Part shown: positions 27,449 to 36,754 of the stretch, in pieces
How positions within the stretch are numbered: position 1 is the first letter of the stretch
How the letters are laid out: every line of letters begins with the position of its first letter
Assembly: GCF_014692875.1 (NCBI RefSeq)
Contig: NZ_CP061171.1
Location: 4,340,001 to 4,404,000 of the forward strand
DNA from: Pedobacter riviphilus
GTDB lineage: Bacteria > Bacteroidota > Bacteroidia > Sphingobacteriales > Sphingobacteriaceae
DNA: 64,000 nt
Reading direction: 5' to 3'
Program-made: the position numbers and the translations under genes
The notes under the pieces: generated by a model
What the model saw: the letters and a program-made list of their open reading frames with translations, nothing else
What the model was told of the DNA's origin: nothing
The model's database searches: none

Positions 27449-28579
27449 CTATTTTACTAATTTACCAAAAGCTGCCAAAAACTCATCAGCATGTACTTTC
27501 GTTAAATTTAATGCTGGCAATAAACGGATTACATTCGGTTTTGCCTCGCCGGTAAAAATATGGTGTGTAAACAATAATTCTTTTTTAACATGTGCCAGCT
27601 CGGCAGGTAGCTCAATACCAATCATTAACCCACGACCACGCACTTCTACTACCTGGTCAAATTTCTTCAGTTCGGCTATCAAGTAATTTCCAACTTCTTC
27701 GGCATTTTTGATGAGGTTATCTTTTTCCATTACTTCCAAAACAGCTAAAGCCGCAGCACAAGCTAAATGGTTACCACCGAAAGTTGTACCCAACTCTCCA
27801 TGCCAAGGTTTAAATTTGGGTGCAATAGAGATTCCAGCTACCGGAAATCCATTACCCATTCCTTTTGCCATGCTGTACACATCTGCTTCAACACCTGAAT
27901 AGTCGTGCGAGTAAAACGACCCTGTACGCCCGTAACCACATTGTACACTATCGGCAATGTAAACGGCATTATATTCATCGCAAAGTGAGCGGATTTTCTG
28001 CAAGAAACTTTTCGACGCTTCTTTAATCCCGCCAACACCTTGGATACCTTCAATAATAACAGCCGAAATTTCATTGCCTTGTGCTTTAAAAGTTTCTTCT
28101 AAAGCAACCTCGTTATTAAAAGGCAAAAAGATTACATTTTCGGTCTGATTAACCGGCGCTACAATTTTAGGGTTATCAGTTACGGCAACAGCCAAAGACG
28201 TACGTCCGTGGAAAGCACCCGTAAAAGCAATTACCTTTTTTCTTCCGTTATAAAACGAAGCTAACTTTAAAGCATTTTCATTTGCCTCAGCTCCAGAATT
28301 ACACAAAAATAATTGGAAATCTTTTTTGCCAGAAACTTCACCAAGTTTCGCTGCAAGCTGAACCTGTAAAGGAATTTTAACTGAATTAGAGTAAAAGCCA
28401 ACTTTATTTAATTGATCGGTTAAACGGTTTACATAATGTGGATTAGTATGCCCGATTGAAATTACAGCATGACCGCCATATAAATCTAAATATTGTTGTC
28501 CGTTAGCAGCCCAAACATTGCTGCCTGCCGCTTTTGTTATTTCTATATCGTTAAGTGGGTAAACGTCGAATAAGTTCAT
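27449..28579 (-). CDS. argD: N-acylornithine aminotransferase
   Basis: PLP class III aminotransferase, 376 residues, converting N-acylglutamate semialdehyde to N-acylornithine. Motifs: NSGAEANENALKLA, GAFHGRTSLA, the cofactor aspartate in YIADSVQCGYGRTG (Ser instead of the common Glu after Asp) and the PLP lysine in YSMAKGMGNGFP. Full length for the compact Bacteroidota form. Upstream on the same strand lies the inserted S23 gene, then argC. Confidence 0.93.
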   Translation of the reverse strand: MNLFDVYPLNDIEITKAAGSNVWAANGQQYLDLYGGHAVISIGHTNPHYVNRLTDQLNKVGFYSNSVKIPLQVQLAAKLGEVSGKKDFQLFLCNSGAEANENALKLASFYNGRKKVIAFTGAFHGRTSLAVAVTDNPKIVAPVNQTENVIFLPFNNEVALEETFKAQGNEISAVIIEGIQGVGGIKEASKSFLQKIRSLCDEYNAVYIADSVQCGYGRTGSFYSHDYSGVEADVYSMAKGMGNGFPVAGISIAPKFKPWHGELGTTFGGNHLACAAALAVLEVMEKDNLIKNAEEVGNYLIAELKKFDQVVEVRGRGLMIGIELPAELAHVKKELLFTHHIFTGEAKPNVIRLLPALNLTKVHADEFLAAFGKLVK

Positions 28580-28592
28580 TTTGAATAAGTTT

Positions 28593-29145
28593 AAAGACTA
28601 AAGACCAAAGACCAAAGCTTCCTGTAACATTTCATATAGCAGCAAGCCCAATCCGATAGTATTTAATCTTGGTTATTGTCGAAGGTGTTTAATTAAGCCA
28701 ATTAACATTGCTTTAACTTCACCGGCCATTTTATAAATTTCTAAATATTTGCTTTCTTCTAGATATTCTAAATCCTTCGCTAGAAAACAAGCATATTCCA
28801 TTTCTTGTACTGAGCCCAACGCATTATCGAGAAACTGGGCAAAATCTTTTTCGGTCCGCCGTCCTGCTCCCTCAACAATATTTAGTGGGACAGAATATGC
28901 CGCTCTTTTAACCTGACTTTGCAAATCGTATTTCTCATGAGGAGGAAAAGCAGGCAAAATAACTTTATACACATGTAAAACCATTAGATGTGATTTTTTC
29001 CAAACTTCTAATTTTTGATAGTCTCTCATTTTCTAAGCTTAAAGGTAAAAGCAAAAAGACTAAAGCTAATTGCAAATTTAAATTATCACTTACTTTTTAC
29101 TAGTACCGTCCTTACTTTAGTCTTTGGTCTTTCAGCTTTGGTCTT
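28593..29145. repeat. Inverted AAAGACYAAAG repeats around the S23 gene
   Basis: AAAGACTAAAG and AAGACCAAAGCT lie at 28593-28619, and the reverse complement AGCTTTGGTCTT at 29134-29145 with CTTTAGTCTTTGG at 29115-29127. A further AAAGACTAAAGCT is at 29055-29067. The repeats bracket the S23 gene and look like the borders of an inserted unit. Confidence 0.6.
28673..29029 (-). CDS. Four-helix-bundle S23-type protein
   Basis: 118-residue protein of the 23S rRNA intervening-sequence (S23) family. Recognisable elements are the start MRDYQKLEVWKKSHLMVLHVYK, FPPHEKYDLQSQVKRAAYSVPLNIVEGAGR and FAQFLDNALGSVQEMEYACFLAKDLEYL. It folds as a four-helix bundle that oligomerises as a pentamer; the function is unknown, and a relative (Avd) works with diversity-generating reverse transcriptases, none of which is seen here. 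It is inserted between argC and argD on the same strand, flanked by inverted repeats, and has nothing to do with arginine synthesis as far as I can tell. Confidence 0.88.
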   Translation of the reverse strand: MRDYQKLEVWKKSHLMVLHVYKVILPAFPPHEKYDLQSQVKRAAYSVPLNIVEGAGRRTEKDFAQFLDNALGSVQEMEYACFLAKDLEYLEESKYLEIYKMAGEVKAMLIGLIKHLRQ

Positions 29146-29147
29146 AA

Positions 29148-30128
29148 TTAAAAATTAGCGGCTTTTAAGCGCAAACCCGCTGTTTCATCCAAGCCGAACA
29201 TTAAATTCATATTCTGAACCGCTTGTCCGCTGGCACCTTTTAACAGGTTATCAATGATACTGATGATAAATAATTTACCACCATGTTTTTCTATATGTAC
29301 CAGTGCCTTATTTGTGTTCACAACCTGTTTTAAATCGATGTTTTTCCGACTTACATGCGTAAAAGGATGAGCACTGTAATATGCTTCGTAGATGTTTTGT
29401 GCTTCTTCCAAACTTAAATCACTTTCCAGGTACATGGCTGCTAAAATACCTCTGGTAAATGCCCCGCGTTGTGGGATAAAACTTAAAGCTTCGGAAAGCG
29501 AAGGCTGCAATTGCAACAAACTCTCGCTAATCTCGTTCAGATGCTGGTGTTCAAATGCTTTATAAATAGAAAGGTTATTATTTCTCCAACTGAAATGAGA
29601 AGTAGCAGATAAACCCTGTCCTGCACCTGTTGACCCCGTAGTTGCATTAATATGAACCTCATTCTTGATCAAGCCTTTAGCGGCCAATGGCAACAAGCCC
29701 AATTGAATACAAGTTGCGAAACAACCAGGGTTAGCAATATTTTTAGCCGATTTAATTTTATCACGGTTTAACTCAGGGAGTCCGTAAACGAATTCTCGCT
29801 TCTCGAATGTAGATTTTTCATGCAACCTGAAATCCTGAGACAAATCGATGATTTTAATGTTATCGCTAATCGGATTAGCAGCTAAAAACTTTTTCGCATC
29901 ACCATGGCCAACACACAAAAACAATACATCGATATCTTGAGAAATATCACTCACGAATTTTAAATCAGTATCACCAATCAGATCGGTGTGTACATCAGAA
30001 ATTAAGTTTCCAGCGTTACTTGTGCTATTTACGAAAGCAATTTCAACATTTGGGTGGTTAATCAAAATACGTAGCATTTCGCCTCCGGTATAACCTGCGC
30101 CGCCAATTATTCCTGCTTTAATTTTCAT
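29148..30128 (-). CDS. argC: N-acyl-gamma-glutamyl-phosphate reductase
   Basis: NADPH-dependent reductase of the third arginine step, 326 residues. Rossmann motif GIIGGAGYTGGEMLRIL (6-22), catalytic Cys136 in IANPGCFATCIQLG, and FIPQRGAFTRGI with the substrate-binding region before HVSRKNIDL. Full length. It follows argG by 94 bp. Confidence 0.95.
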   Translation of the reverse strand: MKIKAGIIGGAGYTGGEMLRILINHPNVEIAFVNSTSNAGNLISDVHTDLIGDTDLKFVSDISQDIDVLFLCVGHGDAKKFLAANPISDNIKIIDLSQDFRLHEKSTFEKREFVYGLPELNRDKIKSAKNIANPGCFATCIQLGLLPLAAKGLIKNEVHINATTGSTGAGQGLSATSHFSWRNNNLSIYKAFEHQHLNEISESLLQLQPSLSEALSFIPQRGAFTRGILAAMYLESDLSLEEAQNIYEAYYSAHPFTHVSRKNIDLKQVVNTNKALVHIEKHGGKLFIISIIDNLLKGASGQAVQNMNLMFGLDETAGLRLKAANF

Positions 30129-30222
30129 ATTTAAAAAGGTTTAGGATTTGAGGCCTAAGGGCTTAAGGTTTAAATGCTAATGCAGCCTTAAACCTTAAAC
30201 CATCTGTCATCTGCCTTTGAGA

Positions 30223-31410
30223 CTATGCCTCGTTATTTACTTTATGCCAGATCATTACCTGGTTACCGAATATTTTAGAGAACCCTTTAACGTCCTCTCC
30301 GCTCCAGGCATTGTTCATTTCGCCGTAACTACCAAATTTATTGCTCATTAAATCGTGGTCAGATTCAATTCCGATAATCTGGAAACGGTAGGGCAATAGT
30401 TCTACAAACACTTTGCCGCTCACAAATTTTTGTGTATCAGTTAAAAAAGCCTCAATATTCCGCATAATTGGATCGTGGAACTGACCTTCGTGTAACCAAT
30501 TACCATAGAAAGATGAAAGTTGTTCTTTCCAGCTTAACTGCCATTTGGTTAAGGTGTGTTTTTCCAAAGTATGGTGTGCCTTGATAATGATAATGGGACC
30601 AGCAGCCTCAAAACCTACACGGCCTTTAATACCAATAATGGTATCACCCACGTGGATATCTCTACCAATACCGAAAGGTTGAGCAATTGCCTGTAATTTT
30701 TGGATTGCCCTAACAGGTGCTAATTTTTCACCATCAATAGCAACCAGTTCGCCTTTTTCGAAGGTTAATTCTACCTTACGCGATTCTGTTTCCGAAACCT
30801 GTGTAGGCCAGGCGCTTTCTGGCAAGGTTTCGTGAGAAGTTAAAGTTTCCTTTCCACCTACTGAAGTTCCCCATAAACCTTTGTTGATCGAATATCTTGC
30901 TTTTTCGGCACTATACTCAATACCATGACCTGCCAAATATTCGATTTCTGCCTCGCGTGATAATTTTAAATCTCTAATTGGCGTAATGATTTCAACTTCT
31001 GGGATAAGGATATTGAAGATCATATCGAAACGTACCTGATCGTTACCTGCACCGGTACTTCCATGAGCTACATAGTCTGCACCAATTTTTTTCACATAGT
31101 TAGCAATAGCAGTTGCCTGACTAACACGTTCTGCACTTACCGATAGTGGATAAGTAGCATTTTTTAATACGTTACCAAAAACCAGGTACTTAATGCATCC
31201 TTCATAGTAACTTTCAGTTTCATCTACAACAGCATGCGATTTTACACCTAAAGCATATGCTCTTTTCTCGATTTCCTGTAATTCTTCATCAGAAAAACCA
31301 CCAGTATTTACAATTACTGAGTGAACTTCCAATCCACGGTCTTGTGCCAGGTAAATACAACAAAATGAGGTATCTAAGCCTCCGCTAAATGCTAAAACAA
31401 CTTTTTTCAT
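30223..31410 (-). CDS. argG: Argininosuccinate synthase
   Basis: ATP-dependent ligation of citrulline and aspartate, 395 residues. PP-loop AFSGGLDTSFCCIYL at residues 8-22 and HGSTGAGNDQVRFDM near 115 mark the family. Full length. The gap to the upstream acyltransferase is one base, so the two genes are translationally close and begin the operon. Confidence 0.95.
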   Translation of the reverse strand: MKKVVLAFSGGLDTSFCCIYLAQDRGLEVHSVIVNTGGFSDEELQEIEKRAYALGVKSHAVVDETESYYEGCIKYLVFGNVLKNATYPLSVSAERVSQATAIANYVKKIGADYVAHGSTGAGNDQVRFDMIFNILIPEVEIITPIRDLKLSREAEIEYLAGHGIEYSAEKARYSINKGLWGTSVGGKETLTSHETLPESAWPTQVSETESRKVELTFEKGELVAIDGEKLAPVRAIQKLQAIAQPFGIGRDIHVGDTIIGIKGRVGFEAAGPIIIIKAHHTLEKHTLTKWQLSWKEQLSSFYGNWLHEGQFHDPIMRNIEAFLTDTQKFVSGKVFVELLPYRFQIIGIESDHDLMSNKFGSYGEMNNAWSGEDVKGFSKIFGNQVMIWHKVNNEA

Positions 31411-31411
31411 G

Positions 31412-32110
31412 CTATTTAAATAAAAAGGTAAATAAAAATAAAAGGGCTTTTAAGCCATTTTTTGGTTTAGGTTTAACAACTAAACGCTGTTTAATGCGCA
31501 TAAAACGCTCGTATAATTTGGGTTTCTTTTGCAGTTCTTCGGCAAATTGCTTGGCTACTTCGTGTTTTTTTTCAGCCGGATCGTAAAGCATAGCCGTACA
31601 CATACAGTTTTTGCGTTCCTTCATTTTTAAAATTTCGAAGTTTACGCAGCTCTGGCAGCCTTTCCAAAATTCTTCATCCTGGGTAAGTTCGCTGTAAGTT
31701 ACAGGCTCATAGCCTAGGTCTGAATTTATTTTCATCACCGCTAAGCCAGTTGTTAAACCAAAAATTTTTGCCTTGGGGTACAACCTTCTCGATAAACCGA
31801 AAATTTCATTCTTAATGGCTTTTGCCAATCCCGCTTTGCGGTATTTGGGGCTTACTACCAAACCACTATTGGCCACAAACTGTCCGTGGCTCCAGGTTTC
31901 TATATAGCAAAATCCTGCCCAAGAGCCATCCTTATGGAAAGCAATAACCGATTTGCCCTCTTGCATTTTATTAGAAATATATTCTGGTGAACGCTTGGCA
32001 ATGCCTGTTCCACGAGCTTTTGCCGATTCTGCCATTTCGGTTACTATTTCTTCTGCAAATACACGATGTTCAGGAAGTGCAACCTGCACTATAAATTCGT
32101 TAATATCCAT
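31412..32110 (-). CDS. GNAT acyltransferase, probable N-acylglutamate synthase
   Basis: GNAT-family protein of 232 residues that opens the arginine operon, directly before argG. The acetyl-CoA region reads SGLVVSPKYRKAGLAKAIKNEIFGL (about 82-106). A cysteine-rich stretch follows: GCQSCVNFEILKMKE and KNCMCTAML (about 150-173), suggesting a metal site. The C-terminus is basic and then hydrophobic (LKALLFLFTFLFK). Bacteroidota lack classical ArgA, and homologues in this position have been proposed to make N-acetyl- or N-succinylglutamate. I infer the same role from position; the acyl donor is unknown. Confidence 0.8.
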   Translation of the reverse strand: MDINEFIVQVALPEHRVFAEEIVTEMAESAKARGTGIAKRSPEYISNKMQEGKSVIAFHKDGSWAGFCYIETWSHGQFVANSGLVVSPKYRKAGLAKAIKNEIFGLSRRLYPKAKIFGLTTGLAVMKINSDLGYEPVTYSELTQDEEFWKGCQSCVNFEILKMKERKNCMCTAMLYDPAEKKHEVAKQFAEELQKKPKLYERFMRIKQRLVVKPKPKNGLKALLFLFTFLFK

Positions 32111-32125
32111 TCGTTTTCTAACGAA
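32110..32125 (-). promoter_or_regulatory. Hairpin abutting the acyltransferase start codon
   Basis: On the minus strand TTCGTT-AGAA-AACGAA is a perfect 6-bp stem whose last base is the A of the ATG (32110). It could hide the translation start of the first gene of the arginine operon. Confidence 0.45.
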
Positions 32126-32365
32126 AAATTATAAGTATTCTTGTTAATTGGGTTTTTAGAGAGGATCAATTCCTCGTTACGTTTAGTGCGGGTACTAAAT
32201 ACGTGGAGTGAAATTTTGCCGGCTTGTGGGATAATAAAATACGGGTTGAAAATGATTAATAAACAAACCTTTCCCAGACACATTTTGTGCTGTGGAAATT
32301 GAAAGTTTATATAAAATTTGTTTAATCATTTCTTGCGTATTAAAACGGCTTTAACTCTATTGAGG
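32126..32365 (-). other. Leader of the arginine operon
   Basis: About 240 nt between the proposed promoter and the first gene. A 64-codon frame (32089-32283, minus strand) includes STRTKRNEE but overlaps the acyltransferase start and is not convincing as a leader peptide. I see no clear arginine-repressor box. Confidence 0.35.
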
Positions 32366-32395
32366 TGCAAAGGTTTAAATAAAAATCGAGTTACA
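32366..32395 (-). promoter_or_regulatory. Promoter of the arginine operon
   Basis: On the minus strand, TTG followed after 19 bp by AACCTTTG (7 of 8 to TAnnTTTG, at 32366-32373) is close to the Bacteroidota promoter pattern. It would drive the acyltransferase-argG-argC and later genes. Confidence 0.5.
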
Positions 32396-32530
32396 CAATA
32401 ATATCTCGTTTTTTTTATGTTAAGCTTTTCATTTTATTGGATTAACCTGACTTAAACAAGTATTATAGGCTACTTATAAATTTAAAAAATTTTGAGTATT
32501 GTACATATTGGCTATAGGTTCTATTGACAA

Positions 32531-32547
32531 TTTTAACATTGTTAAAA
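32531..32547. promoter_or_regulatory. 17-bp palindrome, possible operator
   Basis: TTTTAACATTGTTAAAA is a perfect 8-1-8 palindrome in the divergent region between the arg operon and the DUF4397 gene. Confidence 0.45.
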
Positions 32548-32572
32548 AAAGGAGGTAAACTTTAACACCTGC

Positions 32573-32589
32573 TTAACATCATTTAACAT
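32573..32589. promoter_or_regulatory. TTAACAT-N3-TTAACAT direct repeat motif
   Basis: TTAACATCATTTAACAT is repeated with one change at 40069-40085 in front of susC. It lies about 100 bp upstream of the DUF4397 ATG and may be a shared regulatory site. Confidence 0.4.
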
Positions 32590-32691
32590 CCTGCAATACT
32601 GCTTAAACCCAATATTTGTATGTCTGTAGCGAATGCGATCTGACTACCGTTTTATGGGTACCCCTTAAATATTAAATCAAATTTTAACCGT

Positions 32692-33393
32692 ATGAAGAAT
32701 TTTACGTCATTTCATTTCAAATCGATCACTTTATTTGCTCTAATTGCTTTTACAGCATTCACTTCATGTAAAAAAACCGAAACTACTGATCCTAATATAT
32801 CTTATTTAAGAGTAATCAATACATCACCTTCTTTGGCTACTTACAACGCTTACTTTAATGGCAACATGGTTAATTCGGCCGCCTTACCATTTGGGGGCTC
32901 TGCTGCTTATCTTTCTTCTACCTCGGGCACTTACAGTTTAAAATTTACGACAGCCAGCAGTACAGAGAGTTTGTTAACCAAAACCATTACTTTAAATACA
33001 AGTACCTATTATTCTGTTTATTTAATTAATAAGCCGGCTGCATTAGATATTTATACCATTAGTGATGATCTTTCAATTCCGTCAACCGATAAAGCCTACA
33101 TCCGTTTTATCAATTTATCGCCTGATGCTCCTGCTTTAGACCTGGCAAAAACCGGTTCAACTTCCATACTAGCTACCAATAAGGCCTATAAGAACGCGAG
33201 TAGCTTCATTGCTGTAGATGCAGGGACCTATACATTGGATGCAAAAGAAACTTCATCAGGAACAGTTAAGGCTACCTCCGCCAGCACCAGTTTTACAGCG
33301 GGTTATCATTATGACATTATTTGTGGCGGTTTGGTAACACCTGCAAATGAAACTGAACGCCCATTAAGTTTACAGGTTATATTGATCAAATAA
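32692..33393 (+). CDS. DUF4397 lipoprotein
   Basis: Lipoprotein of 233 residues with signal peptide and lipobox FTAFTSC followed by KKTE, so anchored to a membrane, probably the outer one. It has two repeats of a beta-sandwich module: YLRVINTSPSLATYNAYFNG and YIRFINLSPDAPALDLAKTG, characteristic of DUF4397. The fold resembles surface adhesion or carbohydrate-binding domains, but no function is known. It is monocistronic, with palindromic motifs upstream and a strong terminator downstream. Confidence 0.88.
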   Translation: MKNFTSFHFKSITLFALIAFTAFTSCKKTETTDPNISYLRVINTSPSLATYNAYFNGNMVNSAALPFGGSAAYLSSTSGTYSLKFTTASSTESLLTKTITLNTSTYYSVYLINKPAALDIYTISDDLSIPSTDKAYIRFINLSPDAPALDLAKTGSTSILATNKAYKNASSFIAVDAGTYTLDAKETSSGTVKATSASTSFTAGYHYDIICGGLVTPANETERPLSLQVILIK

Positions 33394-33421
33394 AAAGAAG
33401 CTTTTGTGCTAGCCCTTTATA

Positions 33422-33458
33422 AAAAACGGCAATTTTCAATATGAAAATTGCCGTTTTT
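33422..33458. terminator. Bidirectional terminator
   Basis: AAAAACGGCAATTTTC (33422-33437) and GAAAATTGCCGTTTTT (33443-33458) form a perfect 16-bp stem with A and T tails. It separates the DUF4397 gene from the convergent Sus-like operon. Confidence 0.9.
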
Positions 33459-33511
33459 GCTTTGTATTAAAAAAAGAAAGTATCTTCCTGTTAAGGAAAT
33501 GGCATTCTTTT

Positions 33512-34495
33512 CTATTTTTTTGTCACATCAGGGAATTTTATCTGGATTACATAAGTTCCCTCAAGCTTCAATTGCCATGACCATCTTGGGTTTACAGAAA
33601 AACCTGGTGATGTCGGAAAGCCATCTATTGACTTAATAAAGGTACTCGGTATTCTGTAATACATTAAGAAACCCCAATCGGTAGTTGGTGTAACATATCT
33701 TGTTAAAGGAAACGGTGCTACCTCAAAATCGCAGATCATAGCGGTATCGGTCTGAATCACCGGGTTAAATTTTGCATAATTTTCAAAAATTGGCCTATCT
33801 CCCCTTGCTATAATTTCTCCTGCTTTAGGATTAAAAACCTTACCGTTTTTATCAACCATCTTTAAAATGGCCCTCGCACCATTGTTAGATATTTTGGTAC
33901 AGGTAATGATTGGGTTTTTCATTGGGGTTACTGCACCCGTAACATCATTAAATCCGTTGGCAACATTATCTGTAATAACGAATAAGTCTTCAATGCTTGG
34001 ATCTACAACGTTGATCGTAGCCAGTTTCGGAAAAAGCTTTGTGCCGGTACGATTCGTCATTTCCACATCAAAAACGTATCTGCCCAATGGTAAATTGGCT
34101 GATGCCTTGTTAAAGGTAAGTTGACCGCTGTTCTCGTTAAAATACATGGGTAATCTCTTCACCAATTCTCTTTTTTTATCCAGTTGCTCACGCGTAACAT
34201 CTGTTTCTGGATCAAAATTCATCCCTGTTTTAAACACTAAAATTTCGTATTCTTTTGAAAATTCTGCAGGCGCCGGAGAACCATCTTCTTTTCGCAAGTT
34301 TAACATTTTAAAGGTATAAGGCGGGGTAGATCCATCGGCATTAATCCTATCTGATTGAACAATGATTAAGCCCCTTTTCGCAAAAATATCATTATCTTTA
34401 TAGCGAATGGCGTTACTTTGAAAACCATTCTCAATTTTCGAGCAGGCATAAATACTAATCAAAAATAGTATGCCCAAAATATATTTAATTTTCAT
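33512..34495 (-). CDS. Sus-locus accessory lipoprotein (DUF5007-like)
   Basis: Lipoprotein of 327 residues (signal MKIKYILGILFLISIYAC, lipobox cysteine 18). The body is beta-rich with segments resembling immunoglobulin-like domains (LPLGRYVFDVEMTNRTGTKLFPKLATINVVDPS). I recall DUF5007 proteins in this position in Pedobacter, but cannot confirm the family by eye. It is the last gene of the susC-susD-fasciclin operon, 18 bp after the fasciclin gene, and probably takes part in surface binding of the same substrate. Confidence 0.7.
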   Translation of the reverse strand: MKIKYILGILFLISIYACSKIENGFQSNAIRYKDNDIFAKRGLIIVQSDRINADGSTPPYTFKMLNLRKEDGSPAPAEFSKEYEILVFKTGMNFDPETDVTREQLDKKRELVKRLPMYFNENSGQLTFNKASANLPLGRYVFDVEMTNRTGTKLFPKLATINVVDPSIEDLFVITDNVANGFNDVTGAVTPMKNPIITCTKISNNGARAILKMVDKNGKVFNPKAGEIIARGDRPIFENYAKFNPVIQTDTAMICDFEVAPFPLTRYVTPTTDWGFLMYYRIPSTFIKSIDGFPTSPGFSVNPRWSWQLKLEGTYVIQIKFPDVTKK

Positions 34496-34513
34496 GATTG
34501 AAATATTTATGGT

Positions 34514-35199
34514 TTAATTCCCTAAAGATTGTCCATTAAAGAATAATCGATGATTTCCGTTTAAAACATGAACAATTCCAGTTCTCGTAATAATACCTGA
34601 GGTTTGCACGTCTACTGCTTTATCTTTCTGATCAGCTGGTATCGCATTTACATCAGGTTCTTTATCATCGCGTGTACCAATCACTTTGGTATAGGTAACA
34701 TAATCTACATAATTTAGGTATTGAGTATACTCGTAAGACCGACGGAACTTTATCAAATATTGAACATTTGGAATGGGACCCAATAAGCTGTTGTAAAGTT
34801 TACCGCTCAATGTAATCTGATCCCTGTTTATCTTACCTACAAATAGATAGGTTTTCAACGAATCACTAAGCTCTTGGGCAGGAATATCTTTAATTCCGAA
34901 GTCAAAATTTTCGTCCCCAGTCTGTAAACTTTTCTGGTATTTTTTAGCTTTTACATAATCAGCTATACCATAATTAGTAGTTGCAAATAAGGTAACGTCT
35001 CCATTTACAACATCTTTTAAACCAGCTTTATCAATCACCTTCACCAACGAATCAAAATTCCTGTTGGATTTTAAGTAATCGTATGTGGTCATATCTACAT
35101 AGGGGTTACTCGCCCCCCATCTCTCTTATAGTCATCTTTTTTACATGCAGATAAGGCCAGTAAAACTATTGCTATATATATTAGAATGTTATTTTTCAT
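34514..35199 (-). CDS. Fasciclin-domain lipoprotein, one apparent frameshift
   Basis: About 228 residues when repaired. The ATG at 35199 starts MKNNILIYIAIVLLALSAC (lipoprotein signal). A C6 run at 35113-35118 (plus strand) breaks the frame; one more base gives KRDGGASNPYVDMTTYDYLKS. The fasciclin-like part follows: FDSLVKVIDKAGLKDVVNGDVTLFATTNYGI ... TGIVHVLNGNHRLFF. Fasciclin domains mediate adhesion and often occur beside SusC/D. A start at 35092 would lose the export signal, so the frameshift is most likely a sequence error. Confidence 0.82.
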
Positions 35200-35226
35200 G
35201 TTTTTTTAATCTAAGGATTAATTTAT

Positions 35227-36743
35227 TTACACTTTACCCAACCAATAGGTAGTTTGTTTTAAGAGCGGATTGTTCCTAAACAAGGCAGGATCTACTGGCC
35301 AATAAAAACCTTCTTTTCTGAACCTACTTTCAGGAAGCCAGTCTACAATAAATCCATACCTTCGGGTTCTCAATAAATCGTAAAACAGGTGCCCTTCCAA
35401 AAACATTTCTTTTCCCCGCTCTATTATATACTCATCCATTACTTCATCTACTGTTAAACCAGCATCTACCAAAATAGGCTCAGGATCGTTTCTTTTCCTA
35501 AATGTATTAATAATAGTAGTTGCGGTAGCCGCATCTCCTTTATATAATGCAATTTCGGCCTTTAACAACCTCATATCGCCTAAACGGAATATAATGATGT
35601 TGTTGCTCAGATAAGGATTTAATTTTTGCCCTGGGTTTCGATAGGTTACATTACTGTATTTTATGCACATCGGTTTTTGCGGCGTGGTTAAATCAAAGCC
35701 TTTTTTGTATCTGATATCCGTAGTGCTTTCAAAATGATCATTCAAATACCTCGGCACTACAAAGTATCTTGGGTTATTGCCATTACCTTTAATGTAAGAT
35801 TCATTTAAGAAAGATGCACCTACTGAACTACTTGAGCCTTCTAGTGTATTTTCACTTACATTAATCTCAAAAATACCTTCAGAAGAACGCCCAATAAAAG
35901 TATTTTTATAATTAGCCGTATCGGTTAAGGTATAACCTCCTTTATTGATCAATGTATTGATTGTAGTATCGGCATTATTTACATCAACCAGATTTGGCGC
36001 ATCTGTTGCCACATTGGCCATGGTAGCCCTCCATAAAAATAAATGGGCTAAAAGTGCATAAACAGACCCTTTATTTGCCGTTACTTTTGCATCGCCGGTA
36101 TTGGCATATGTCCAGCCTAATAAATTAATGGCTTTGTGGCAATCATCTTCAATGAGTTTCATCACTTCCATTTTTGGGGTTCGGGTAGCTGAGGTGCATT
36201 GATCGGATCTTCATAGGCTTCGGTAACAACGGGCACATCACCCCATACCCGTACCATCATAAAGTAACTCAAAGCTCTTAAAAAATAAGCCTGTCCTAGC
36301 GTGTTTTTTCTAAATTCAATAGGATCATCCTCCGTAGATAGCTGGGAATCAGTCATATTTCCCACTTTTTGCAATATAAGATTAGACATGGCGATGCTTT
36401 TATAATAAAGCGTATAGTTTGCCAACGTATTTAAGTTGTACTGAAAGGTAAAATCACCATTTTGTATTCCTTCCAACCCATCGCCTGTGTACTGGATGGT
36501 AAAGTAGTTTTTAGCAATAGCATCTCCGTACATATAATATCGGTTGCTTTTATTGGTAATGGCAGCACGAAATAAGGCATAGTTACCTGCCATGGCACTT
36601 CTTACATCTTTTGAATTTCGCCAAAATGTTTGTTCGTAAGGCGCATCCTTTGGTTCTTCATAAAGTAGTTTTTTACAGGCACTGGTTGTTACTACAATGA
36701 TTATACTACTTAATATGCTGAGTTTTGTAATTATATTTTTCAT
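35227..36743 (-). CDS. SusD-like nutrient-binding lipoprotein, one apparent frameshift
   Basis: RagB/SusD family, about 505 residues when repaired. The lipoprotein signal ends VVTTSAC (residue about 23), followed by KKLLYEEPKDAPYEQTFW. The two frames join at a G3 run (36183-36185, plus strand), where one extra base restores NAPQLPRTPKMEVMKLIEDDC. The C-terminal part has SusD features: RLGDMRLLKAEIALYKGDAATA and ERGKEMFLEGHLFYDLLRTRR. It binds oligosaccharides or other substrates at the surface and caps the SusC pore. It is 12 bp after susC. Confidence 0.9.
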
Positions 36744-36754
36744 TATTAATGATA

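Noticed and set aside
28673..29029. Diversity-generating retroelement (S23/Avd-like accessory protein)
   Set aside because: No reverse transcriptase or template/variable repeat pair lies in the window.
32089..32283. Leader peptide with arginine codons before the arginine operon
   Set aside because: It overlaps the acyltransferase start, has only two or three arginines and no clear attenuator stem.
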